Assembly: GCF_001591105.1 (NCBI RefSeq)
Contig: NZ_BCUD01000011.1
Span: forward strand, 1-64,000
Source of the DNA: Vibrio nereis NBRC 15637
Lineage (GTDB): Bacteria > Pseudomonadota > Gammaproteobacteria > Enterobacterales > Vibrionaceae
Length of the DNA: 64,000 bases
Direction of reading: 5' to 3'
This document shows, in pieces, positions 36,223-44,670 of this stretch. Within the stretch, counting starts at the first letter, position 1, and the number at the start of each line of letters is the position of its first letter. The notes beneath the pieces are model-generated. The model was given only the letters and a program-made list of their open reading frames with translations. It did no database searches and was not told the DNA's origin. Both the position numbers and the translations under genes were made by a program.

Positions 36223-36315
36223 ATGAACACTCCACCGATTTATACGGGGGATTCTCTGTTCTTAGGACCTAACTCCTCTCTCTTCGATCAATGGCTTAAA
36301 AAGTCACGCCGCTAA
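36223..36315 (+). CDS. Possible 30-residue small protein upstream of the DUF4105 gene
   Basis: The frame reads MNTPPIYTGDSLFLGP and ends FDQWLKKSRR before TAA at 36313-36315. Its composition is protein-like (aromatic and Pro/Gly residues, basic tail). It ends 12 bases before the TTG start of the next gene, so it could be a coupled leader peptide. The only ribosome-site candidate is a weak AAGAAAA. It is too short for a firm call; it might equally be untranslated leader. Confidence 0.35.
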   Translation: MNTPPIYTGDSLFLGPNSSLFDQWLKKSRR

Positions 36316-36327
36316 GAGAGAAATCAT

Positions 36328-38214
36328 TTGCTAAACACACAACTACTTTCGGAATTACTCTTGAAATCTTTTTGGGTTCGCGCAGCAGCCACTTTAATCG
36401 CCTTTACTTCGTTTAACAGCCAAGCAAGTGATCGCCACGAATTGATTGTAGCGGCGAAACAGCAATCTCTCTCTCAGCATCCTATTTGGCATAGATTACT
36501 CCACTACGAAAAAGGGATATTAGGTACTAAAAGTTTAATCAGCAGTGGCGGTTTTTTCTTTTCTGAAGAGGGAAACACTGATCCTGAGGCCGAATTAAAA
36601 GCCATGATCGCCGCTTTTTATAAGAACCCTACATCGCAATGCAAATTCCCTGCGAGAAAGCTCTGGTTGCAACAGCAAATCAGCAATGTAACTTTACCTT
36701 CAGTTGAATGTAACGAATATCAGGATTATCGCACTGCCTTCTCCGCAGATAGCGTCAGCTTAGTTTACGCCAGTGGTTATCTAGGCAACCCTGCGTCGAT
36801 GTACGGTCATATTTTGTTGAAATTTAACAGTTCATCAAACCATGAGCTGCTTGATAATACCTTTAGCTATGGCGCGACGGTTCCTGAAACAGACAATAAA
36901 CTCGAATACATCGTCAAAGGGATCACGGGCAGGTATCAAGGCTATTTTGCCAACCAGAAATACCATCACCAGAACTTAACTTATAACGAGTCAGAGCTGA
37001 GAGATCTATGGGAATATCGGCTTCAATTACCCCAAAATGACATCAATTTTCTTCTTGCACACTTGTGGGAGCTAGAAAATCACAGCATGACGTATTATTT
37101 CTTTAATGAAAATTGCGCTCATCAGTTGGCAAGGCTTTTAGAATTGGTGATCAATAAGCCACTATTAGAAGAAAATAAGCTCTGGGTCATGCCTTACGAC
37201 GTGGTAAAAATGGTTCATGATGCTGGTGAATCAAGTTATCTAACAGACGTCATTTACCACGAGTCAAGGCAAGAAAGCCTCTATACTCGCTTTAAACAGC
37301 TCTCGTCAAAAGAGCAGCAGACGATCGCCGAAATAATAGAACAACCAGAAGAGAGCATACATCGTTTACTTCAGCAGCATGATGATTTCACGGCGAAAAA
37401 AATTCTTGATACCTTGTTTGACTACTACGCATTTATTGATGTTAAAAATAAAGGTTTAACCGAGGCTCAAATACAAAAAAGAAAGCGCTTACTCGTAGAA
37501 AGCTTTTCTCTGCCGAGCGGCCAAGCACAATGGGAAAAGCCTGAAAAGCACCCACCACATCAATCGCAAAATACGACGATGATGCAAATCACGCCTCTAT
37601 ACAACGAAAGTTTTGGGGAGGGGATGGAGTTCAGGTTTCGAGCAAATTATTACGATATGCTTAACTTGAACGCGGGTAGAATTCCCCACTCTCAGCTAAG
37701 CACATTTGATCTGCGTCTATTGTATACCAATAAATTAGACAAATGGTATATTAGAGAATTAACTCTATTTGATATAATTAATCTCAATGTTTCTCAAACT
37801 GGTTTACCAGAAGATAAACAATATGCCTGGGCTCTCGCCGCGGGTTATAAACCCACAAGCTTAGATTGCGTTGACTGCTCAAATCCCTATGTGAATGGCT
37901 TTATTGGCCAAAGCACCAGCTTATTCGAAGACTTTGCGGGTTATATTGCGTTGTCTTCTGAGCTCAACATAGACAACTTCAAAAAGGCCAACTTATTAAG
38001 CGGCCCTGAGATAGGAGGAGTTTGGACTGTCACTCCTTATTGGAAAACTTCAATTAAATTAGGCAGTCACTTTTATATCAACGATATAGGTGAGTATCAA
38101 AATTATCTGGCGTGGACTCAGCGGTTTCTTAACGATCGCCGCATCGATCTTAGAACCTCTGTTCAATATGCAGATGATTTTGAATACGCCGTAAACCTTT
38201 CATTTTATTGGTAA
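36328..38214 (+). CDS. DUF4105 (Lnb N-terminal periplasmic domain) outer-membrane protein
   Basis: A 628-residue exported protein. The start is TTG at 36328 after AGAGAG, and the signal peptide ends near QASD. Residues about 110-300 form the DUF4105 domain, with a papain-like look: SVSLVYASGYLGNPASMYGHILL and, further on, FFNENCAHQLARLLEL with a conserved Cys-His. The C-terminal third (about 400-628) alternates hydrophobic and polar residues and ends in an aromatic (NLSFYW), typical of an outer-membrane beta-barrel. It is followed after five bases by a DUF3015 gene. A cell-envelope peptidase or amidase role is inference. Confidence 0.8.
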   Translation: MLNTQLLSELLLKSFWVRAAATLIAFTSFNSQASDRHELIVAAKQQSLSQHPIWHRLLHYEKGILGTKSLISSGGFFFSEEGNTDPEAELKAMIAAFYKNPTSQCKFPARKLWLQQQISNVTLPSVECNEYQDYRTAFSADSVSLVYASGYLGNPASMYGHILLKFNSSSNHELLDNTFSYGATVPETDNKLEYIVKGITGRYQGYFANQKYHHQNLTYNESELRDLWEYRLQLPQNDINFLLAHLWELENHSMTYYFFNENCAHQLARLLELVINKPLLEENKLWVMPYDVVKMVHDAGESSYLTDVIYHESRQESLYTRFKQLSSKEQQTIAEIIEQPEESIHRLLQQHDDFTAKKILDTLFDYYAFIDVKNKGLTEAQIQKRKRLLVESFSLPSGQAQWEKPEKHPPHQSQNTTMMQITPLYNESFGEGMEFRFRANYYDMLNLNAGRIPHSQLSTFDLRLLYTNKLDKWYIRELTLFDIINLNVSQTGLPEDKQYAWALAAGYKPTSLDCVDCSNPYVNGFIGQSTSLFEDFAGYIALSSELNIDNFKKANLLSGPEIGGVWTVTPYWKTSIKLGSHFYINDIGEYQNYLAWTQRFLNDRRIDLRTSVQYADDFEYAVNLSFYW

Positions 38215-38219
38215 ACACA

Positions 38220-38666
38220 ATGCATAAATTAACTTTAGTTTCAATCATTGCTAGCACTCTATTTACAACTCAAGCTATGGCTGAAGAAAAAAAGCCAATT
38301 AACCCTTGGACTCAATGTGGTATTGGCGCAATGATTTTCCAAGAAACGGCACCAGCAGCGGCTATTTCTAACGTGATTTGGGATTTAGGTACAACGGCTG
38401 TCTCTTCAAAAGTATCATCTGAATACACATGTGAAGGCAGCGAAGTAAAAACAGCGCAATTTATCCAAGATAACTACAACAAAGTTCTAGAAGAAACTTC
38501 TCAAGGTTCTGGTGAACACCTAACGGCGATGCTTGAAATGTTGGAACTAGAAGCTTCAACTCACGAACAAGTAATTGCTTCCGTACGTAATGAAATGGCA
38601 GACAAGCTTGCTTCTAACCAAGCAACGCCTGAAGTTTACTACCACGCTTTAATGGCTAGCCTTTAA
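38220..38666 (+). CDS. DUF3015 domain-containing exported protein
   Basis: A 148-residue protein with a signal peptide (about 1-21, ending AMAEE). It matches DUF3015: PWTQCGIGAMIF, then ISNVIWDLGTTAVSSKVSSEYTC with a second Cys, then helical segments. I chose the ATG at 38220, five bases after the DUF4105 stop, so the genes are coupled; an upstream TTG at 38208 would overlap. Function is unknown. It probably acts in the envelope with its neighbour. A long terminator follows. Confidence 0.82.
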   Translation: MHKLTLVSIIASTLFTTQAMAEEKKPINPWTQCGIGAMIFQETAPAAAISNVIWDLGTTAVSSKVSSEYTCEGSEVKTAQFIQDNYNKVLEETSQGSGEHLTAMLEMLELEASTHEQVIASVRNEMADKLASNQATPEVYYHALMASL

Positions 38667-38674
38667 CCATTAAA

Positions 38675-38710
38675 ACAAAGCGCCATCACAATGATGGCGC
38701 TTTGTTATTG
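38675..38710 (+). terminator. Strong 14-bp hairpin terminator after the DUF3015 gene
   Basis: ACAAAGCGCCATCA (38675-38688) pairs perfectly with TGATGGCGCTTTGT (38692-38705) around CAA. The T-tail is short. Confidence 0.75.
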
Positions 38711-38767
38711 TCACTTAAACCAGTCTCTAAACATTTATTCTCACTGATCTAATAGCTCCCCATCACC

Positions 38768-41473
38768 CTACTCACAGATAATGCTCATGGCTTCTTCTCT
38801 CGGAAGAGGTTTATAGAAATGGAAACCTTGGATTTCTTCAATATTCCAATTTCTGATTTTTCTCGCTTGCGACGCCGTCTCTACCCCTTCAGCAACCGTC
38901 GTTAAGCCTAACTCCTGCGACATTTTGGCAATATTGCGTACTAATGTTTTCGCGCGATCATTATTCTCAATCTGATCAATATAAGACTTATCAAGTTTCA
39001 CGATATCAAACGGGAAACTGCATAATGTACTAAACGAGGAGTAACCTGTGCCAAAATCATCCAACGCGATTTGAACCCCCAGTGCCTTAATCTCTTCCAT
39101 GCGGCTAATCACTTCCTCTTCTGCGCCCATCAACATGCTTTCCGTTATCTCAATAACAAGCTGGCCCGGCTGGACATTATACTTGGCAATAGCTGAGGCT
39201 AAATACGCGCTCAATTGAGAGTGATAAAAGTGCGTCGCACTTAAATTGACGTGAACAGTTAACGGTCGATGATTGCTGCCTTTACGTTGCCGATTGAGCT
39301 GCTCAATAAAACGGCATGTCTGCAAAATAATGGATTCCCCTAGCTCAATCTCAAGATTATTTTGCTCTGTCAATGGAATAAATACAGCGGGTGAAATCAT
39401 ACCCAGCGTTGGATGGAGCCAACGAGCGAGTGCTTCAAACCCATTCACTTCTCCGGTTTTTGCCTCGACTATCGGCTGATAGTAAGCGCATATTTGTTCT
39501 TCACGAATGGAGGCACCAAGCTCTCGGCAAATAACAGATGACGTCTTGGCTTTTTCAGACATTTCACTACCAACAACGCCAACGCGAGCAGGTGTTTGAT
39601 TACTCTGCACAGCATAAATCGCCGCTTGTAGAAGGTAATCGAGAGGCTCATGTGTAATTTCAGGATCAACAATCACAGCTTGGCAACTTAAATCCAGCTC
39701 AACGCCTAAAATTGGTTTCTTCGATGAAAGCTCATCAATCAGCTTTTGCGCACATATCACGGCTTCATCGTATTCGCTCTTATTCGGAACCAGCACAACA
39801 AATTCATTCACGCTAATACGCCCAATGGAGTACTGGGAAAAACAACCATGGAATACTGAGGCGATATACTTAATCGCAGCATCAAAAATCTGGTGACCAA
39901 ACACTTCAGACACCATTTTTAACCGAGGCATGGTGACGTAAATAAATGAGAATTCATTAGCAGTTTCAGTGATGGCATGGTCCACTTTTTCGAGGATGGC
40001 TCTACGGTTACTGAGACTGGATAAGTAGTCTCGCTCACTCAGGTCTTCAATCAATTGCTGCTGCTGCCTTTTCTCACGCAGATCATGAATAGACAACATG
40101 AGTGCATCCTCACCTTCATGCTTGATCAGTGTGGTTTCTATCTGGCAGTCAACGTGCTCACCAGACCGAGTTAGAACGCATGCTTCAAAGTGTTTTTTGC
40201 CTTTATTGAACTCGCGGTACATCATATCAACCTGACATTCTGGCTGGCCTTGATCTGGGCAGAGAATATCTATAGGCTGGTGCAAGATTTGGTCTTTGCG
40301 ATAATCCAACATTCCCAACGCCATTTGGTTAACATCGATGATCTCGCGATTTCTCACCAAAACCATTGCGATACTTCGGTTGTGGTAAAGTGCATCAAAT
40401 TTTTGCAGAGTATCATTTAACCTGTCTTGAGTTATTGAGGTATTGTCCGCAAGTATCTGGACCATATGCGTTAATCGCTCAAACTCATCTTGATTACCCG
40501 CAAATTTCCCTTCTAGCTGATAAGAAGTAAACAGATCATCAATATCTCTTTCTAGATCAGAAAAACGTGTCGCCACTTTTTTTCTGAACAGTAAGAAAGT
40601 AGCGACAGCAATAATCGTAGTCGTAAAGATGACACTAGCAAGCAAGTACAAAAACAGTAAGTTACCTTTAGCGTAGTGAACGCGTTCTATTTCTGATCTG
40701 AGGGCCACGATAGGCTCGCCAGAGAGTCCTTTAAGCTGATTCCAATTGACGATAGTGTTACTCGTTTTGAGCATCTTATTACTGACAATCTCTGTGCCAG
40801 TTTCCAACACGGATAGCGGAACCAGTTCATTTTTCGCAATCAATATACTGGCGTAATCCCCAGGGAAACGAGCCGAGATATGTTGTCCCCAGATAAGCCA
40901 GCCTGAAGACGCTGAGACACCCTCACTGTTGCGAACGGGTGTCACACTGATAGACCATATTTGTTCATCGACTTTAATTAAGCCACTGATACTATCGCGA
41001 TAAGCATCCAGTACCTGATTCATTGAGTTAATATGGTCAGAAACACTAGGATGGTTGATAACATGTGGCACAAGGTTTGGGTAGTCATCCGAATCACGAG
41101 CTAAATGATCGACAACATCATCATGTAGATTAATGAATATCATCAAGTCCAATTTGAGAGCGTCTAGGCTTTCCATCATTAAGTTACGTTCACGATACGC
41201 CTCAACGTCACCGCCAATCAGCAAATTATGGGTTTCGTCCCAGTATGCCCAATCGTATGAATGCTCTTCCTGCTCTCTTATCATCATGTTTAGTACACTG
41301 CTGGCCTGCTGGCTAGCCGTGTTCAATTCGGTGATTTCTAAGCTATCTAAGCTCACCAAAAAAAAGTATCGGACAATAAAAAGACTACTCAGAATGACAC
41401 CAAGTAGGCCTAGTACAAAGTAGAGAGCAGTTTTGGTTTGCAACTTTAGGTTAATTGATCGAATTCCTGTCAT
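38768..41473 (-). CDS. CHASE4-PAS-GGDEF-EAL protein, probable c-di-GMP phosphodiesterase
   Basis: A 901-residue inner-membrane sensor. It has helix 1 (about 14-36), a periplasmic CHASE4 domain (about 50-260; SYDWAYWDETHN), helix 2 (about 268-292), a HAMP-like linker, a PAS domain (about 355-470), a GGDEF domain (about 480-640) and an EAL domain (about 655-895). The GGDEF signature is degenerate (SVNEF), so cyclase activity is unlikely. The EAL site is complete: FEALARW, VNLSATHF, ITESML, LDDFGTGYSS, KLDKSY, VAEGVET and the final Gln in IQGFHF. It should therefore degrade c-di-GMP. The start is ATG at 41473. It is monocistronic and convergent with the DUF3015 gene. Confidence 0.9.
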   Translation of the reverse strand: MTGIRSINLKLQTKTALYFVLGLLGVILSSLFIVRYFFLVSLDSLEITELNTASQQASSVLNMMIREQEEHSYDWAYWDETHNLLIGGDVEAYRERNLMMESLDALKLDLMIFINLHDDVVDHLARDSDDYPNLVPHVINHPSVSDHINSMNQVLDAYRDSISGLIKVDEQIWSISVTPVRNSEGVSASSGWLIWGQHISARFPGDYASILIAKNELVPLSVLETGTEIVSNKMLKTSNTIVNWNQLKGLSGEPIVALRSEIERVHYAKGNLLFLYLLASVIFTTTIIAVATFLLFRKKVATRFSDLERDIDDLFTSYQLEGKFAGNQDEFERLTHMVQILADNTSITQDRLNDTLQKFDALYHNRSIAMVLVRNREIIDVNQMALGMLDYRKDQILHQPIDILCPDQGQPECQVDMMYREFNKGKKHFEACVLTRSGEHVDCQIETTLIKHEGEDALMLSIHDLREKRQQQQLIEDLSERDYLSSLSNRRAILEKVDHAITETANEFSFIYVTMPRLKMVSEVFGHQIFDAAIKYIASVFHGCFSQYSIGRISVNEFVVLVPNKSEYDEAVICAQKLIDELSSKKPILGVELDLSCQAVIVDPEITHEPLDYLLQAAIYAVQSNQTPARVGVVGSEMSEKAKTSSVICRELGASIREEQICAYYQPIVEAKTGEVNGFEALARWLHPTLGMISPAVFIPLTEQNNLEIELGESIILQTCRFIEQLNRQRKGSNHRPLTVHVNLSATHFYHSQLSAYLASAIAKYNVQPGQLVIEITESMLMGAEEEVISRMEEIKALGVQIALDDFGTGYSSFSTLCSFPFDIVKLDKSYIDQIENNDRAKTLVRNIAKMSQELGLTTVAEGVETASQARKIRNWNIEEIQGFHFYKPLPREEAMSIICE

Positions 41474-41653
41474 GCTTTGTTATTATTTTTTTACTTTAAT
41501 GCGAGTGTATGCGAAATAAATGAGAGCCTGTTTGATGCAGCTCTAAATTATAGGTGTGATGTGACTTTAAATCACTATGATACAACAGTTCCCATGCTCA
41601 ATAACACCAAAGCATATTAAACAACTGGAAATACAGCCAATTGCATTTTTAGT

Positions 41654-42034
41654 CTATTGCCATGTTTGCCAGCGCTGTTTCATTTGCTCGATCGTATCGG
41701 GCTGAACACCATGAACGTTGCCAAACTCACCGTCACATTCGATAACGTGAAATTCTGCCCCATAGCGCTTTGCCATTTTAAAATAAGGCGCGATTTCCCA
41801 GCGACGAACAAAAGTATTAGAGACCACAACACTCTGCTTTTGAGACAAACTTTTCTCCGTCATGGTCTGACACCATTCATGAGCCAATGCGATTTTACTC
41901 GGTTGGAAGTTGTACACCCCTTCTGGATCTAAGAAGTACATGTCCGCTTCATAGTGGTTTATATCTAAGCTCTTTGCGAGCGTGCTTTTTCCTGAACCAG
42001 GTAAACCACGAATTAGGGTGAGTTTAAAAGTCAT
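41654..42034 (-). CDS. Small P-loop ATP-binding protein (AAA_33 / N4BP2-like kinase)
   Basis: A 126-residue protein with a perfect Walker A motif, RGLPGSGKSTLAKSL, at about residues 9-23. The later pattern is of small P-loop kinases (YEADMYFLDPEGVYNF, VVVSNTFVRRWEI). This resembles the NEDD4-binding protein 2-like kinase domain, whose members phosphorylate nucleic-acid ends or small molecules. The substrate is not predictable. The start is ATG at 42034. It is divergent from metA and monocistronic. Confidence 0.8.
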   Translation of the reverse strand: MTFKLTLIRGLPGSGKSTLAKSLDINHYEADMYFLDPEGVYNFQPSKIALAHEWCQTMTEKSLSQKQSVVVSNTFVRRWEIAPYFKMAKRYGAEFHVIECDGEFGNVHGVQPDTIEQMKQRWQTWQ

Positions 42035-42124
42035 TGGTATAATTATTAAAATCGATAGCCGCCGATCTTAATATGAAATGGCCCTAAATTGCTATCGACA
42101 AGCCAAAGTTATTGGGTTAAGTTT

Positions 42125-42140
42125 AGATGTATAGACGTCC
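42125..42140. promoter_or_regulatory. Tandem MetJ boxes upstream of metA
   Basis: Two adjacent 8-bp units, AGATGTAT (42125-42132) and AGACGTCC (42133-42140), match the met box consensus AGACGTCT in tandem as MetJ requires. They lie 25 bp before the metA start. Repression of metA by MetJ with S-adenosylmethionine is established in gamma-proteobacteria. Confidence 0.82.
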
Positions 42141-42164
42141 ATAACATTGCTTAGGGAGTAAGCT

Positions 42165-43106
42165 GTGCCGATTAAGATACCCGATCAACTACCTGCATCT
42201 GACGTATTGCGAAAGGAAAACATTTTCGTTATGCCGGAATCTCGTGCTTCTACCCAGGAGATTCGTCCGCTCAAGGTCCTGATCCTTAATCTTATGCCGA
42301 AGAAAATTGAGACGGAAACTCAGTTTCTACGCCTTTTATCCAACAGCCCATTACAAGTCGATATCGAGCTACTACGCATTGACGATAGGCCAAGCAAAAA
42401 TACGCCTACGGAGCATTTAGATAATTTCTATCGCCAATTTGAAATGGTGCAAAAAAGGAACTTTGATGGTCTGATTATTACGGGTGCGCCACTTGGTTTG
42501 GTCCAATTTGAAGATGTGATTTACTGGGATCATCTACAAACGATCATGAACTGGGCTAAAGAGCATGTGACCTCTACCCTATACGTCTGTTGGGCGGCGC
42601 AAGCAGGATTAAAGCTGCTTTACAACTTACCGAAACGAACGCGTAAGGAAAAGTTGTCTGGTGTTTACCATCATCAAACGCTTCATCCATACCACGCTGT
42701 AATGCGTGGGTTTGACGACACATTCTTAGCACCTCACTCTCGCTATGCGGATTTCTCTCCTGAATATTTGGAAGAACATACCGACCTAGATATTCTTGCA
42801 ACCTCAGATGTTGCAGGTGTTTATCTAGCAGCAACCAAAGATAAACGTAATGTCTTTGTTACGGGCCATCCGGAGTACGACTCTTTAACCCTTCACAACG
42901 AATATATTCGCGATCTTGGTGAAGGAATGGAACCTGCAATCCCTGTCAATTACTACCCAAATAACAATCCAGACAACAAACCCGTTGCAAGTTGGCGCAG
43001 CCACGGCCACTTACTTTTCGCCAATTGGTTGAACTATTGTGTTTACCAACAAACACCTTACGACCTTGACCACTTTAGCGAAGCTAATTTCACAAAAGAT
43101 GACTAA
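42165..43106 (+). CDS. metA: Homoserine O-succinyltransferase MetA
   Basis: MetA acylates homoserine in the first committed step of methionine synthesis. The 313-residue protein has the family N-terminus ([15 protein letters not shown]), [11 protein letters not shown], the substrate region [20 protein letters not shown] (20 residues), the nucleophile Cys in YVCWAAQAG, and the catalytic His/Glu in [10 protein letters not shown]. The start codon is GTG at 42165 with AGGGAG upstream. Succinyl versus acetyl donor choice cannot be settled by eye, though vibrios are usually assigned the succinyl form. Tandem met boxes lie just upstream and a strong terminator follows. Confidence 0.93.
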   Translation: MPIKIPDQLPASDVLRKENIFVMPESRASTQEIRPLKVLILNLMPKKIETETQFLRLLSNSPLQVDIELLRIDDRPSKNTPTEHLDNFYRQFEMVQKRNFDGLIITGAPLGLVQFEDVIYWDHLQTIMNWAKEHVTSTLYVCWAAQAGLKLLYNLPKRTRKEKLSGVYHHQTLHPYHAVMRGFDDTFLAPHSRYADFSPEYLEEHTDLDILATSDVAGVYLAATKDKRNVFVTGHPEYDSLTLHNEYIRDLGEGMEPAIPVNYYPNNNPDNKPVASWRSHGHLLFANWLNYCVYQQTPYDLDHFSEANFTKDD

Positions 43107-43113
43107 AACTGTT

Positions 43114-43146
43114 AACTAAAGGGCTGACTGCAGCCCTTTAGTTTTA
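43114..43146 (+). terminator. Intrinsic terminator of metA
   Basis: A 13-bp perfect stem, AACTAAAGGGCTG (43114-43126) with CAGCCCTTTAGTT (43131-43143), loop ACTG, with TTTT overlapping the stem end. Confidence 0.88.
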
Positions 43147-43263
43147 TATGAAACTGGCACACAACTATAATTGCCGACTCAGTCGCATTGTTCCTTGAAT
43201 CAACTCATCACGGCGCTTTCTTTACGTTATACATGCAACAAATAATTCGATAAGAAAGATATT

Positions 43264-43974
43264 ATGCGTCGTCTATCAATACTTATAGCTTTTGCCATCA
43301 CTGGTTGTGTTACCGTCGAATCTACTCAAAACGCTGAAAGCTTAGCACCGCCAAAAGAGCGTGCCGAAGCGAGGATTGAATTAGGAATTGGCTACCTTGA
43401 ACAAGGTAATATGGTGAAATCACGCGAAAATCTTGAGAAAGCGTTAGACCACTATCCCGGCTACTACCGTGCGCAACTTTCTATGGCGCATTATTTCGAG
43501 AAGGTTGGTGAGAAAGAATTAGCCACTCAGATGTATGAAACGGCGCTAAAAGAACACCCTAAAAACGGGAATGTCCTAAATAATTACGGCACATTTCTGT
43601 GTAAACATGGGAACTATGAAAAGGCAGACAAGTTCTTTAATAAAGCGATTGAACAACCCTATTATTATCTGACATCTGCCAGCTACGAGAATGCGGCTTT
43701 CTGTGCACTAAAATCCGGTGATACCGCGCAAGCCAAAACCTACTTCACGCGTACGCTCGATCACGACCCTCACCGAGTCCGCTCGCTTCTTAACTTGGCA
43801 AAATTAGAAATAGATGATGACGAGTTTGTTAAAGCCAGAATTCGTTTGATGAAGTTCCACCAGCGATATGGCGTACAAAAAACGTCGCTTAAACTACTCG
43901 CTGATCTGGAAGGTAAAGCAGGAAATGAATCTTTAGAGAGCAAGTATCGTAAGAAGCTCGAAGAAATGAACTAA
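43264..43974 (+). CDS. TPR lipoprotein resembling type IV pilus factor PilW/PilF
   Basis: A 236-residue lipoprotein (lipobox AITGCVTV, Cys at about residue 15). It has about five to six tetratricopeptide repeats, for example ARIELGIGYLEQGNMVKSRE, LSMAHYFEKVGEKELATQMY and NVLNNYGTFLCKHGNYEKAD. The order and length fit PilW/PilF, which helps assemble the PilQ secretin. However, vibrios usually carry pilW beside the rlmN-ispG genes, and here the gene stands alone between metA and a MarR regulator. It may be a paralogue with another role. The start is ATG at 43264 after AAGAAAG. Confidence 0.8.
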   Translation: MRRLSILIAFAITGCVTVESTQNAESLAPPKERAEARIELGIGYLEQGNMVKSRENLEKALDHYPGYYRAQLSMAHYFEKVGEKELATQMYETALKEHPKNGNVLNNYGTFLCKHGNYEKADKFFNKAIEQPYYYLTSASYENAAFCALKSGDTAQAKTYFTRTLDHDPHRVRSLLNLAKLEIDDDEFVKARIRLMKFHQRYGVQKTSLKLLADLEGKAGNESLESKYRKKLEEMN

Positions 43975-44052
43975 TCATTCCACAGCTAACAACCCGAGAC
44001 GCTGGAGAAAATAGCCCTTCCAGCGTCACACTTTACCGCAACTAACCACACA

Positions 44053-44481
44053 TCAATCACTTTTTCGTAGGTTCTTATCCAGTTCAAGACAAAGCACTCT
44101 TAACGCTTCGATGCTATCTTCCGCCATGCTAGAACGAGATTCGAGTTCAGCCGTAAGCTCATTCGCATCCTTTTGTAATTGCAGCCCTTTGTCAGTCAAT
44201 GAAATAACCTTTTTTCGCTCATCAACTTCCGACACTTTCCTTGTTAGCAACCCTTTCGATTCCAACCGTTTTACGATGGGCGTTAATGTGCCCGAGTCTA
44301 AATGCGTATCATGCGAAAGCTCTTTCAGGCTAACATTATCCTGGCACCATAGGGAATGCATCACTATGTACTGCGGGTAAGTTAAATCATACTCATCCAG
44401 AATAGGACGAAACGCTCGAACTAATGAGTTCGTCGCAGTGTACAAAGCAAAACACACGTTATCTGATAATTTCTGAGTCAT
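44053..44481 (-). CDS. MarR-family regulator, OhrR-like
   Basis: A 142-residue winged-helix regulator. The N-terminal MTQKLSDNVCFALYTATN carries the single early Cys that OhrR proteins use to sense organic peroxides, followed by LTYPQYIVMHSLW. The recognition helix region is HLDSGTLTPIVKRLESKGLL, with the wing VDERKKVISLT. I chose the ATG at 44481; the longer frame begins with TTG at 44523 inside the likely promoter. It is divergent from a quinone-reductase-like gene and shares an operator-rich 189-bp gap with it. Redox or electrophile sensing is inference from the Cys and the neighbour. Confidence 0.85.
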   Translation of the reverse strand: MTQKLSDNVCFALYTATNSLVRAFRPILDEYDLTYPQYIVMHSLWCQDNVSLKELSHDTHLDSGTLTPIVKRLESKGLLTRKVSEVDERKKVISLTDKGLQLQKDANELTAELESRSSMAEDSIEALRVLCLELDKNLRKSD

Positions 44482-44545
44482 GAGTTGGTCCAACTTTTCT
44501 AGTATGGGCGCATATGTTATCAAATTTTCTGACTTTTAAAATAAT

Positions 44546-44644
44546 TTGTGCGCAAAATATTTTTGAACAAATATATTGCATTCTTCTTTTTTAAAAGTTA
44601 ACTTACTCACAAATGATTTGCGCACAAGCTATTTGTGAGTAAGT
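44546..44644. promoter_or_regulatory. MarR/OhrR operator region: 14-bp inverted repeat plus two oppositely oriented 10-mers
   Basis: ACTTACTCACAAAT (44601-44614) has its exact reverse complement ATTTGTGAGTAAGT at 44631-44644, with 16 bases between. Inside that loop lies TTGCGCACAA (44618-44627), the reverse complement of TTGTGCGCAA at 44546-44555 next to the regulator gene. The array sits between divergent genes, as expected for a MarR autoregulatory switch. Binding by the adjacent regulator is inference. Confidence 0.78.
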
Positions 44645-44670
44645 AAATAAAATAGCAAGAGAGATAAAGA

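Noticed and set aside
42574..42834. Open frame antisense to metA
   Set aside because: Entirely within metA, no support for expression.
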